Shown piece by piece: positions 1 through 8,520 of a stretch of DNA of 64,000 nucleotides. The notes under the pieces were generated by a model. It had not been told where the DNA came from and ran no database searches. It saw nothing but the letters and a program-made list of their open reading frames with translations. This DNA comes from Actinomycetes bacterium (GTDB taxonomy: Bacteria > Actinomycetota > Thermoleophilia > BMS3ABIN01). Made by a program: the position numbers and the translations under genes. Where the stretch lies: assembly GCA_021785935.1 (NCBI GenBank), contig JAJYOG010000001.1, positions 62,001-126,000 on the forward strand. Reading direction: 5' to 3'. Position 1 is the stretch's first letter, and every line of letters begins with the position of its first letter.

Positions 1-1
1 C

Positions 2-1678
2 TTCAGCCTCAGAAAAATCACCGGCACCTTCCATTTCCCGTACAGCGAGTCTCTGGCGAACCTCGCCTTGCCGCTGGAAGTTACCGAACAGCTGAATGAG
101 CTTCTCAACCGCGAGCGCTTCGACATCCTGCACGTGCATGAGCCGTACCCGCCCAGCCTCTCCTTCACGGCTCTGAGGCTGGCGCACAGCCCTACGGTGG
201 CCACTTTCCATACCGCCGGCGAACGTTTCCTCAGCTATCAACTGATGCGCCCTGTTGTCGAACGGTTTTTTGCCCGCCTCGATGGGCGAATCTGTACTTC
301 GCACAACACACGGCGCATGGTCTCCAGCCATTTCCCGGGAGAATACCTGGTCGTCGGCGGCGGTGTCGACACCTCCCGGTTTTTTATTCCGGAAGGTCCC
401 TCGGCCGAGCTGCCTCTGATCGTCTACGCAGCCTGGAGCGAACCGCGCAAAAGCCTCGGCCTGCTGGCGAGAACCTTGCGCCTTTTGCCCGAGGACGTGC
501 CTCCATTCGAGCTGGCGATCGCCGGCGGGGAAGAGTTGGCCTGGCGGGGCCGTCTGCTGATTCCGCGCCGCCTGCGCGAACGCATCCAGTGGAGCGGAGT
601 TCTGGGTAAAAAAGAATTGGCGGCCGAATACCGCCGAGCTGAAATATTGTGTGCGCCTTATGCCGCCTCGAGCTTGGCAAGCGCCGTTTTAGAGGCCATG
701 GCTTCCGGGGTTGCCGTGATAGTTCCGGGGCAGGGCGGCCTTAAGGAGCTTGTAAGCGAGGGCGGAGAAGGCCTGCTGCTGGATCATCCATATTCGAACA
801 ACCTGGCGGCAAACCTCGTCGATCTGTTGCGCGATAACCGGGAGCGGCGTTCACTCGGAGCAGCCGCAGCACGCAGGGCGGCGCGATATTCATGGGAGAA
901 GATCATCCCGCAGATGGAGAAAACCTATCTCCGGGCACATGGCCGCACACGCCGCCCCCTGCCCCCGCACAGCGCTCTGGAAACAGTTCGATCCCAGGAC
1001 ACGATCCTCGCCGATCTGCACATGCATACCAATTTCTCGGCGGATTGCGCCACAACCGCGGCGGAGCTGCTGGCGGCATGTGAGGAGTCGGGACTGGAAG
1101 CAATAGCGATCACCGACCATAACACCATCGCCGGCGCTCTTGAGGTTTCGCGGCTGGCGCCCAAGGATATTTGTGTCATAGTCGGCTCAGAGATCAAGAC
1201 TCGGGAGGGCGAGATAATCGGCCTCTTCCTGACTGAGGAGATACCGAAGGGCCTTTCTGCTGAAGAAACGATCGCTATTATCAAACAGCAGGGTGGCCTC
1301 GTATATGTACCTCATCCCTTCGATCCCATGCATTTGACGCCCACCTATGAACTGCTCGCCCGCAACGCCGCCGATATCGACATTCTCGAGGTCTATAACC
1401 CGCGCATCACATTTACGACCTTCAACGAAAAGGCGCGGCGCCTGGCGCGCAAGTATGATATTCCCGGCGCAGCGGGCAGCGATTGCCACGTGATCCAGGG
1501 AATTGGGACGGCGATGATCTCTCTCAGGAAATTTTCAACACCTGCGGAGCTGCTGGCCAGCCTGCGGGAAGCTGACATCATCCGCAGCAGCAAGAGCCCC
1601 CTCTATCTGCATTCGCTGAAGCTGCTAAAAAACAGCCGTGGCGCCAAGGGGATTGGAGGGTCCGGGCGAATCGGTTAG
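2..1678 (+). CDS. Glycosyltransferase family 4 – PHP phosphoesterase fusion (5' partial)
   Basis: The reading frame is open to the left edge, so the N-terminus lies outside the window; the TTG at 68 is only the first visible start codon. The first part resembles the GT-B C-terminal domain of GT4 glycosyltransferases, with VVGGGVDTSRF and then SAVLEAMASG, the sugar-nucleotide region. The first Glu of the usual EX7E motif appears to be replaced (ASSLASAVLEAMA). The last ~210 residues form a PHP metal-dependent phosphoesterase domain with its ligand motifs: DLHMHTNFSAD, AITDHNT, GSEIKT, HPFD and SDCH. A transferase joined to a phosphoesterase suggests that a phosphorylated glycan or lipid is made and then trimmed; this is inference. 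The stop overlaps the stop of the convergent HD-GYP gene by three bases. Confidence 0.85.
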   Translation, partial: FSLRKITGTFHFPYSESLANLALPLEVTEQLNELLNRERFDILHVHEPYPPSLSFTALRLAHSPTVATFHTAGERFLSYQLMRPVVERFFARLDGRICTSHNTRRMVSSHFPGEYLVVGGGVDTSRFFIPEGPSAELPLIVYAAWSEPRKSLGLLARTLRLLPEDVPPFELAIAGGEELAWRGRLLIPRRLRERIQWSGVLGKKELAAEYRRAEILCAPYAASSLASAVLEAMASGVAVIVPGQGGLKELVSEGGEGLLLDHPYSNNLAANLVDLLRDNRERRSLGAAAARRAARYSWEKIIPQMEKTYLRAHGRTRRPLPPHSALETVRSQDTILADLHMHTNFSADCATTAAELLAACEESGLEAIAITDHNTIAGALEVSRLAPKDICVIVGSEIKTREGEIIGLFLTEEIPKGLSAEETIAIIKQQGGLVYVPHPFDPMHLTPTYELLARNAADIDILEVYNPRITFTTFNEKARRLARKYDIPGAAGSDCHVIQGIGTAMISLRKFSTPAELLASLREADIIRSSKSPLYLHSLKLLKNSRGAKGIGGSGRIG

Positions 1679-3300
1679 CTGGCTACGGATTCGACATCCG
1701 CTGACCCAGCCGAGGCCGATCTGCCCAGAGCCGCCAAAAAGGCCTCCACGACTCCGGGGTCGAACTGGGTGCCGGAGCAGCGCACCAGCTCATCTACGGC
1801 CTGTTCGTCTGAGAGCGCCTTGCGGTAGGGCCTGTCCGAGGTCATGGCTTCGAAGGAATCGGCCACAGCCAGGACTCTCGCGGCCAGCGGAATCGTCTCT
1901 CCCGCCAGGCCATACGGATAACCCTTGCCGTCGAAGCGTTCGTGATGATGTCTTATGGCCGACTTGATTACGGAAGTGATCGGCACAGGATCCAGTATCC
2001 GGGCGCTTACGATCGGGTGTTTCTTCATCAGCTTCCACTCCTCCGCGGAGAGCTGACTGGGCTTGCCGAGGATTTCATCGGGTATGCCAATTTTACCGAC
2101 GTCGTGCAGGTAACCGGCATATTTCAGTTCATCCAGACCGCTGTTTTCAAAGCCCAGCTCGCGGCCGATCATGAGCGCGTACTTCGAAACCCAGTCGGAA
2201 TGACCGCGGGTCGAGGGGTCTTTGGCGTCGATGGCCTCAGCCAGCGAACGGATGGTCCCGACAAATGCCTCTTCCAGTGCCTGGTGGCTGAGGGCGTGGC
2301 CGACCGCCACTGCGCCCTGATTGACAATTGTCTGGCAGAGGGCGGCCTTCTCGGCGCTCATCGGGCTTCGCTTCCAGCTGCGATGTTCGCCGATGCAAAC
2401 TACGCCGACCGCCTTGTCACCAACCACAAGCGGATAGAGAAGCAATGATTTGGCGTTTTGCCGCAGTTGTTTTTCCCGGGCCGGAACGGAATCGATGGGC
2501 TCGTGGCGCCTGCCGCCAACAATTACAGCCGACCTGGTTTCGATCGCTTTACGGTATTCCGGCATCTCCGAAAGCGCCAAGGTCATCCCGATGGCAGGCT
2601 CCATTTCCAGCTCCCTGACTGGATGAGCCGCGACAACTCGCAGGTGTTCGTTGCTTTCGTCAAGCAGGTAAACCCGGCAGAAGGTAGCGCCAACAGTTTC
2701 AACCACACGCGCAGCTAAGACCTGAAGAACCTGATCGATCTTCAGTGATGAAGTTACGGTCGTCGAAATATCCAGCATCAACTTGAGGCGTTCCGCCCGA
2801 TCCCTCTCTGCCTGGAGGGCCCGGTCCTTTTCTTTCATGGTTCCCGACCGGAAACTACTGAGAATTACCCCGGCAACCATGAACATCAGCGTGCGGTCAA
2901 GAAGCTCGATAATAATCTCGCCGTGTTCGGCTTCGAGCATTAAAAGGTTGGGAAAAAAGGCGACAAGATAGACGGTGGTTGCGATCGCAGCCCCGAGAAT
3001 GGCACGGAACCGGGAAAAATACCTCGCAGCAATGGCGACCGGCACGAAGTAACCAAGAAAGAGAAACTCCTGCACTTCATGCTTGCCGGTTGCCAGAAGT
3101 TCTGCCGTAGCCAAAAACAGCAGGATTAAAACAAAAACTGCTACAGGAGACCGAAGAGTTCGCTTTATACGGTTTGCATCCCATGGCCCCTGGGGGAAGA
3201 CGCCGGTATTGAGGTTGTTGGCTTCATTCATAGCGACTGTTCCGCCCGGCTCTCCGGGGGAAGGGTTGTGCTCGGTTTTTTCAACGAGGGGCTGAAACAA
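1675..3300 (-). CDS. Membrane GAF/HD-GYP domain protein, probable cyclic-di-GMP phosphodiesterase
   Basis: About 541 residues. The N-terminus has several hydrophobic segments (roughly residues 50–150), followed by a short coiled linker (KEKDRALQAERDRAERLK), a GAF domain (about 185–330) and a C-terminal HD-GYP domain. HD-GYP signatures visible are HDVGKIGIPD and RHHHERFDGKGYPYGL, so the metal and GYP residues are present. The family hydrolyses cyclic-di-GMP at the inner face of the membrane; the GAF and membrane parts would supply sensing. The longest frame begins at a TTG (3300) with GAGGGGAG three bases upstream. An ATG at 3231 (MNEANNLNT) is an alternative start. The gene is monocistronic and convergent with the preceding fusion gene. 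Confidence 0.88.
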   Translation of the reverse strand: MFQPLVEKTEHNPSPGEPGGTVAMNEANNLNTGVFPQGPWDANRIKRTLRSPVAVFVLILLFLATAELLATGKHEVQEFLFLGYFVPVAIAARYFSRFRAILGAAIATTVYLVAFFPNLLMLEAEHGEIIIELLDRTLMFMVAGVILSSFRSGTMKEKDRALQAERDRAERLKLMLDISTTVTSSLKIDQVLQVLAARVVETVGATFCRVYLLDESNEHLRVVAAHPVRELEMEPAIGMTLALSEMPEYRKAIETRSAVIVGGRRHEPIDSVPAREKQLRQNAKSLLLYPLVVGDKAVGVVCIGEHRSWKRSPMSAEKAALCQTIVNQGAVAVGHALSHQALEEAFVGTIRSLAEAIDAKDPSTRGHSDWVSKYALMIGRELGFENSGLDELKYAGYLHDVGKIGIPDEILGKPSQLSAEEWKLMKKHPIVSARILDPVPITSVIKSAIRHHHERFDGKGYPYGLAGETIPLAARVLAVADSFEAMTSDRPYRKALSDEQAVDELVRCSGTQFDPGVVEAFLAALGRSASAGSADVESVAS

Positions 3301-3521
3301 AAGCTCCCCTCGTGGAAAACCATCGGCGTTGTCGGTTTTTTGCTTGAATTGTCCCGATCATGACCCGATGGAGCTCCTGCGTACGCCTTGTCCACGGAAA
3401 TATGGCCCTGCAAACTTTTGCTACAGTTAGAAGGAATGCATATGAGGGTAATTATCATTAAAGTCCCTGCCCGCTTCATCAACGCTCCGATCCGGGAGAA
3501 TCCGGCCGACGCTCTTCAATA

Positions 3522-4868
3522 ATGCGCCCCCCCAATAAGAAAAGGTTTCTTCTGCTAGCAGCCCTGTTGACAGTAATTCTGGTGGCGATGCTCGCGACTT
3601 TATCCATATCTGGCGAGACTCCCGAAGACGACGCTGTGATCCAGGTGTATTCACCTTTCGGACTCTTTAGTCCGGGCACGATCGGCGCCCTTCCCGGTAG
3701 TGCCGGCACAACGATGCTGGAAGCGCTGGGCTTTAACTCCACAGCAGAGTACCAGCAATATACTCTGGGATTGGTAAACGATCTGGGAGTGAGTTGGGTG
3801 CGGATGGATTTCATCTATGACGGCTGGAACTTCAACGAGCCGGCGGCATACCTGAGCGAATTACACAATAACGGCATCGAGGTAGTAGGTTGCGTGCTAC
3901 CGATGAACCGCTTCGCCCCTGCTGATTTGACATCCTTTAACGAGAGCTTCCGCCAACTAGTGCATAAGTATCCCTGGATCAAGGTGTGGCAGATCGGCAA
4001 TGAGCCTGACCTTGCTTGGGACAATCCTGAGGACTATCCCCGCTTCTTCCGCGCCGGACAACAGGTTGTGCGCCAGAATTGTCCGGATTGCAGGGTAGCG
4101 CTTGCGGGCGCGGGGGCACGTTGGCCGGGACAGGATTTTGAGGGATGGAGCAAATCTCTGGAACTATACGATCGCTTTATCGAAGATATCGTCAGCCAGG
4201 ATCCGGGGGACCCGGCGCCATTCGATATCATCGATATGCACTTTTATGATTTCTACAGAACCGATTCGGGAATGCTCGTCACTTTGCGGCAATATGCGGC
4301 GCTGCCGCGCAAGCACGGCCTCGGCAGCAACATAGAGTTCTGGATTACCGAAAGCGCCACGCCTACCGGACCGGTTAGCTGGCCCGCTGGTTCTCCGACC
4401 CAGACCGAGGAGCAACAGGCAACCGAACTGGTCACCCGTTTTGTTACCATGTTAGGCGCCCAGGTCAAGCGCGTTTCCTGGGCCCGCTTCTTCGAAAATT
4501 ATCGCTACCTGGAAACGGAAGGCGGCTTCTTCGACCATACCGGGCTAATTTACAACGGTATCGGCGCGGAGGCTGCCGAAGGCATCCAGCCGGGCACGAA
4601 GAAGCAGGGATTCTATGCTTACAAGCTGCTGATCGACAAGCTGAACGGCTGTTCTCAAGTCAATCGCCTCGGCGACGGCAAATATCTTTTCTATTTCACC
4701 GATGAAGATCGCCAACCTATTTACGTCCTCTGGGATGCGGGTGGCACCGATCCACCCGATAACCTCCAGGGGCCGGTAAATGTAACTGACCTGGCAGGTA
4801 ACGTAATCGAGACTCATGGCGAGAGTTTGACCTTGGGGCCATCGCCAATTTTTGTCGAGCAACAATAG
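3522..4868 (+). CDS. Secreted glycoside hydrolase-like TIM-barrel protein (clan GH-A type)
   Basis: 448 residues. A basic start plus hydrophobic stretch (KKRFLLLAALLTVILVAML) indicates a signal peptide or membrane anchor. The body reads as a (beta/alpha)8 glycosidase: VSWVRMDF near the barrel start, WQIGNEPDLAW with the candidate acid/base Glu of clan A, and FWITESATP with a candidate nucleophile Glu near strand 7. The substrate cannot be told from sequence. It faces rightward and is followed at 58 nt by a beta-propeller lipoprotein, so the two may be coexpressed at the cell surface. No clear ribosome binding site precedes the ATG at 3522, and no other start is available nearby. Confidence 0.75.
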   Translation: MRPPNKKRFLLLAALLTVILVAMLATLSISGETPEDDAVIQVYSPFGLFSPGTIGALPGSAGTTMLEALGFNSTAEYQQYTLGLVNDLGVSWVRMDFIYDGWNFNEPAAYLSELHNNGIEVVGCVLPMNRFAPADLTSFNESFRQLVHKYPWIKVWQIGNEPDLAWDNPEDYPRFFRAGQQVVRQNCPDCRVALAGAGARWPGQDFEGWSKSLELYDRFIEDIVSQDPGDPAPFDIIDMHFYDFYRTDSGMLVTLRQYAALPRKHGLGSNIEFWITESATPTGPVSWPAGSPTQTEEQQATELVTRFVTMLGAQVKRVSWARFFENYRYLETEGGFFDHTGLIYNGIGAEAAEGIQPGTKKQGFYAYKLLIDKLNGCSQVNRLGDGKYLFYFTDEDRQPIYVLWDAGGTDPPDNLQGPVNVTDLAGNVIETHGESLTLGPSPIFVEQQ

Positions 4869-4926
4869 GCTATTGTAGAATCTGTCTAGCTCCGTCTTTT
4901 TTCGACTTTCTTTCAGGAGGTGCCTG

Positions 4927-5961
4927 GTGCGCCATAAACTCACTCCGCTGTTAATGTTCCTGGCTCTGTCGCCGGCGCTGATCGCGATGGCCTGCGTTCC
5001 CGGAGAGCCCCCGGCGCCGACCGTTCCCGCTAGCGTTCTCGAGCCATCCAGGCCGCCCTGGTTGCGAATTTACACAGATATCGATTTCAGGGGGCCGTCC
5101 CTGGGGCTTATCTCCGGCTGGCATGGAACTATCCTGCGTTCTACGAACGCCGGGCAGGCCTGGTCCGAAGTTCAGACTCCCAGCGACGCGGACCTTAATT
5201 CAGTGGCTATCCTTGACGCTAATAACGCCGTCGCGGTCGGCTCCAGTGGTAACATCCTGCGCTCATCCGATGGCGGCCAGTCCTGGGCCAAGGTGGAGTC
5301 GCCAACGAGCGAGACGCTTAACTCCGTCGCGGCGGTCAACATCAATAGCGCCGTGGCTGTTGGTGTGCACGGCACGATCATCGGGACCAATGATGGGGGC
5401 AAGACCTGGACATCACGATATTCGAGCACCGATCCGTCTTTAAACTTCGAAGCGGTTGCCTTCACTCCCACCGGCGCCGGCATGGCCGTTAGCTCAGGCG
5501 GAGTATGTCTGAGAACCGCGGATACGATCTCGTGGCGGCCCGTAACGCTGCCCGATGGCGGTCAGAAGCTGTTCGCGGTGGATTTGTTTGATGATAATAA
5601 CATTATGCTGGCAGGAAGCGTCCGGGCTGACGCGACCACGGTCGCGGGCGGAAAAACTGTCATCCTCAAAACAGAGAGTGGCGGTAAGAATTGGGGGCAT
5701 GCGTCCAGTAACCTTAATGTCGATCTTCTCACGATTAAATACATTGACCGGCAGAGCGTCCTCGCCGCTGGCTGGGACGGTATTATCCTTCGGACTCAGG
5801 ACGGCGGCGGCAGCTGGACCTCGGTGGTCTCACAGACCAATGAGGCGATCAGAGCATTGGCGGTTTTGGATAGTAATACGATCTTCGCAGTCGGTGATGG
5901 GCAGACGATCGTCGAAAGTCGCAATGGCGGGCTTACCTGGGAGAAGATCAGGGGATCATAG
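4927..5961 (+). CDS. Ycf48/BNR-repeat-like beta-propeller protein, probable lipoprotein
   Basis: 344 residues starting at GTG 4927, with AGGAGG at 4915–4920, six bases upstream. The N-terminus is a hydrophobic signal ending in LIAMACVPG, a weak lipobox with the Cys at about residue 23. The rest is a series of ~40-residue repeats of the type GxxGTILRSTNAGQAW, SSDGGQSWAKV, TNDGGKTWTS and TQDGGGSWTSV, typical of Ycf48/photosystem II assembly factor-like and BNR sialidase-type propellers. The repeats include AVG[S/V].G, so at least six blades are likely. No enzyme activity can be inferred; such proteins are usually binding or scaffold proteins outside the membrane. Confidence 0.75.
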   Translation: MRHKLTPLLMFLALSPALIAMACVPGEPPAPTVPASVLEPSRPPWLRIYTDIDFRGPSLGLISGWHGTILRSTNAGQAWSEVQTPSDADLNSVAILDANNAVAVGSSGNILRSSDGGQSWAKVESPTSETLNSVAAVNINSAVAVGVHGTIIGTNDGGKTWTSRYSSTDPSLNFEAVAFTPTGAGMAVSSGGVCLRTADTISWRPVTLPDGGQKLFAVDLFDDNNIMLAGSVRADATTVAGGKTVILKTESGGKNWGHASSNLNVDLLTIKYIDRQSVLAAGWDGIILRTQDGGGSWTSVVSQTNEAIRALAVLDSNTIFAVGDGQTIVESRNGGLTWEKIRGS

Positions 5962-6509
5962 AAAAATGGTGGACTTTGCTGAACTTTACGCGAACTCCGG
6001 CCACGGACCTATTTTAGCCCAGCTTGCGGAATTTGTGAATAAGATTCTGGAATGACACCGATTCGCACCGCTCTCGGCCGGAAAAGTCGGGGGATTTTGG
6101 GCAGCTACGGCGAATTGTTTGACATGGGCCATAGCGTCTGATTGAATGCATCCATCCTTTTACCCGTTATAGGAAGGTTAACAACTTAGCATGTATGTGT
6201 TGGGTACCTTTCTGTGTCTTTCAAACTCCGGGCCAGCGGAGACGCCATGTTTTTCTCAAAATGAGCCAGGCTTTCGAACATTGAATAAGACGGTAGGCTC
6301 GGGTTCCCCAATTCTCCCCCCTGTTCTTTATCTGCATACTCAAAGTGGCTTAATGCAGCAGAAAAACCTTTACATAAAAGCTTGTGGCCTTCATAATCAA
6401 AACTAAGGTTGTTTGATTTGATGACTTTCTTATCGTTCGAACGTCTCAGTCCAGCAATGTTCCTTGTCAGGCTGAAATTTTCCATAAGGAGCAGGAGGCG
6501 ATGACTTAA
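5962..6509. other. 548-base interval at the left part of the A+T-rich island; no supported gene
   Basis: The first ~100 bases keep the base composition of the upstream gene. From about 6180 the sequence becomes A+T-rich (19 of 60 bases are G or C in 6361–6420). A 99-codon frame on the minus strand (6485–6186) lacks a ribosome binding site and resembles nothing I recognise, so it is not called as a gene. The right end carries AGGAGCAGGAGG (6487–6498), the translation signal of the next gene. No repeat of the tRNA-Ile 3' end, which would mark the left attachment site, was seen here. Confidence 0.5.
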
Positions 6510-6512
6510 ATG
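6493..6512 (+). promoter_or_regulatory. Ribosome binding site followed by an in-frame start-stop element
   Basis: AGGAGG at 6493–6498 is followed by ATG ACT TAA (6501–6509), and the next three bases are the ATG (6510) of the cassette gene in the same frame. The SD is two bases from the first ATG and 11 from the second. A ribosome could start at either, and a two-codon ORF in this position could lower or modulate expression. That the arrangement has a function is inference. Confidence 0.4.
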
Positions 6513-7826
6513 CCACCAAAACGAATCCTCGTTCTTGGCATTACCGGTGTTGATAAAGAAAGGGCCATCGATAACTTACTGGATTTTTACGCAGAAGACC
6601 CGCACGGTAAGCCTCAACCAGTAGCCATCGATTTCGAGAAACAGTATATACCGAGGATTGCTGACCTTCATGAGTATCTGGATGAGAAAGAGCGAAACCA
6701 AAGTCGAATTTGGGAAGAGGCATGGAGCGATTTTTCCAAGGACTATGGAGGTTATGAAGGAGATATCATTCTCTCCTTACACGGTGTGATCGTCAGAAAA
6801 TTGTACGGATTCCGGAGTCCATTGAATCTGAAGCTTCTGGAAGAATGGGCCCCAACGGACATTGTAACGTTGATAGATGACATCTATATGTGTTGGTTTA
6901 GAACGGAATATCGAGCAGGTGGCTTGGATTGGAAAGGAAGACCGACCTTAGAACAATTACTGACAGCGCGTCGAGTCGAAACTCATACTGGCGACTTGAT
7001 TGCAGGCCATTGTACTGCGCGAAAGTACACAAAAAATTATATTTTGGCGGTCAGGCACCCCGTACGCGTTCTATATCGCCTTCTGTACGGCCCGCAACCG
7101 CAAACAAAGCCGGTTTACTTATCATTTCCCATTACGGGTCCTCGCGATATGCGTGAGAAAGGGAGCAATCAGGGTATCGATGAAGTAAACGGGTTTATAA
7201 AAGAAGCTTCGGGATTCGAGGTGCGAAATCCAAATGTTGCATGCTTTTGTCCATTGGCAATAGATGAATTACCAATAGAAAGCTTATTTAAAATGATGGA
7301 CGGGGGGAGTGGCAGAGAAGCCGCAAAAGATTCGTCCGGTGCTGTCGCTAAAATGGATATTGAGACGGTTTTAAAGCAACGATGGGAAGTCGATGATTTT
7401 TGGGATGGCGAAATTTTGTTAACCGACGATTCCGTTGTGCCCGAGATCGCTAAGACCGCTATCGAGCTCGACATCGATCAGGTCAGGGATGCCCTAGGCC
7501 TAATAAGAACTGATGTTGCCCATCGCGATTTTCGTTTGGTTTTGCAGTCGAAGTGCCTCGTCGTGTTTAATCCCTGGTTCGACAATCAACAATCGTACGG
7601 CGTCGATAATGAAATTGCCTGTGCCTACCAGCATCAAATCCCTACATTCATCTACCAAGACCCGGAGCATGGTGATTTAACCTTTGTTGAACAAGAGTTG
7701 AAAAGGCAAGTCGGTGCTCTGGGTGGCAGACCAGGACAAGAGTACATCAAGTTCTACGGCTCGTTAGAAGATTTGTTTGGAGACGTGGAGCGAAGAATTC
7801 TTTCGAAACGACTTAAAAAATCTTAG
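6510..7826 (+). CDS. Uncharacterised protein: degenerate P-loop kinase-like domain plus nucleoside 2-deoxyribosyltransferase-like domain
   Basis: 438 residues. The N-terminal ~190 residues look like a nucleotide-kinase fold: a beta strand plus LGITGVDKE at the place of the P-loop, but with Asp for the second Gly and Glu for Ser/Thr, so phosphate binding may be weak or lost; SLHGVI and a following P..D...L region resemble AdkA-type kinases. From about residue 205 a second domain begins with KPVYLSFPITGPRD and ends with CLVVFNPWF, SYGVDNEIACAY and IPTFIY. This matches the layout of nucleoside 2-deoxyribosyltransferases and related hydrolases, where a Glu in the GxxxEI segment is catalytic. The gene is A+T-rich, lies in a tRNA-associated island and is followed at 16 nt by a small gene. 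Nucleotide metabolism or a defence effector are both possible; function is unknown. Confidence 0.72.
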   Translation: MPPKRILVLGITGVDKERAIDNLLDFYAEDPHGKPQPVAIDFEKQYIPRIADLHEYLDEKERNQSRIWEEAWSDFSKDYGGYEGDIILSLHGVIVRKLYGFRSPLNLKLLEEWAPTDIVTLIDDIYMCWFRTEYRAGGLDWKGRPTLEQLLTARRVETHTGDLIAGHCTARKYTKNYILAVRHPVRVLYRLLYGPQPQTKPVYLSFPITGPRDMREKGSNQGIDEVNGFIKEASGFEVRNPNVACFCPLAIDELPIESLFKMMDGGSGREAAKDSSGAVAKMDIETVLKQRWEVDDFWDGEILLTDDSVVPEIAKTAIELDIDQVRDALGLIRTDVAHRDFRLVLQSKCLVVFNPWFDNQQSYGVDNEIACAYQHQIPTFIYQDPEHGDLTFVEQELKRQVGALGGRPGQEYIKFYGSLEDLFGDVERRILSKRLKKS

Positions 7827-7842
7827 ACAGGAGGAACCAAAA

Positions 7843-8121
7843 ATGCCAACTGCGACAAAAACAAGAATTGTTCTTTACCAAAGCGGTGTTGAGTCTGAAA
7901 ATCAGAGAGCTCTTGATATTCTTCAGGAACTAGAGGAGAAGAAAGGATTTGAAGTCGCAGTAGCGCCTTATGCAAAAATGCTGGACAAATTCTTTGTTTT
8001 CCCCGCTATTGACACCCCTGAAGGCTTTAAGCATTCTGGCTTAGCTTCGATTGAAAAATACGTAAGAAAGGTCCTAGAAGGATCAAACGGAAATGGCGGG
8101 AACGGCAACGGGAAAAAATGA
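7843..8121 (+). CDS. Small Cys-less protein, partner of the preceding gene; function unknown
   Basis: 92 residues from ATG 7843, which has AGGAGG about nine bases upstream; longer in-frame extensions overlap the preceding gene and are unlikely. Predicted pattern is beta (TRIVLYQSG), helix (SENQRALDILQELEEK), beta (FEVAVAPYA), then FFVFPAIDTPEG and a last helix (GLASIEKYVRKVL). This order resembles a thioredoxin/glutaredoxin-like fold, but there is no cysteine at all, so a redox role is excluded. The C-terminus is a low-complexity Gly/Asn tail ending in two Lys. Its position 16 nt downstream and a shared terminator imply that the two genes form one operon. I do not recognise the family. Confidence 0.65.
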   Translation: MPTATKTRIVLYQSGVESENQRALDILQELEEKKGFEVAVAPYAKMLDKFFVFPAIDTPEGFKHSGLASIEKYVRKVLEGSNGNGGNGNGKK

Positions 8122-8174
8122 TCTTGCCCACCACTTGGACACGCCCGGTTGCGTGGACTATTTGAGCAAGGTAA

Positions 8175-8207
8175 AAAAGCGGCAATGCTTTTCGCATAGC
8201 CGCTTTT
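8175..8207 (+). terminator. Intrinsic terminator of the two-gene cassette
   Basis: AAAAGCGGC (8175–8183) pairs with GCCGCTTTT (8199–8207), and ATGC/GCAT pair inside the loop with one A–A mismatch between. The stem ends in TTTT followed by CTT, as expected for a rho-independent terminator 50 nt after the small gene. The A tract on the other side would let it work in both directions. Confidence 0.75.
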
Positions 8208-8340
8208 CTTATGGTCGGGAAATGATTCTCAGATTTCTGAAGGCACACTTTCTCTATTAAGTAACTATCTCAAAACAGGAATGTCCTCCTCATTCTCGAA
8301 CTGATGGCTGACGCTGTCAATAATCGAGGAGGTAGTTGCC

Positions 8341-8520
8341 ATGACTGTGGCGGTGAGATGTGCCAGGAAGCCATTGCCAACAATCTGGGAGATCCCAGAC
8401 GAGTTGTGGGCGCGGATCGAACCGATTTTGGCAGCGCATTATCCCCCGGCAAAAACAGGCCGGCCTCACGCCGACCTCAGGCAGGTGCTAAATGGGGTCA
8501 TTTACCGCCTGCGCTCGGGG
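8341..8520 (+). pseudogene. 5' fragment of an IS5-type transposase gene
   Basis: Starts at ATG 8341 behind GAGGAGGT. The translation contains WEIPDELWARIEPIL, then GRPHADLRQVLNG and IYRLRSG, the usual beginning of IS5-family transposases of the DUF4096 type. Similarity stops at a run of Gs (about 8515–8522), where the frame of a serine recombinase takes over. The rest of the transposase, including the DDE residues, and the right IS end are missing. The IS left end should lie somewhere in 8260–8340; I could not pair it with a right inverted repeat. Confidence 0.7.

Noticed and set aside
1638-1967. 109-codon plus-strand ORF over the end of the HD-GYP gene
   Set aside because: Pro/Arg-rich shadow frame antisense to a domain with complete catalytic motifs.
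6186-6485. 99-codon ORF on the minus strand before the cassette
   Set aside because: No ribosome binding site and no recognisable family; the sequence at its start is instead the SD of the gene at 6510.
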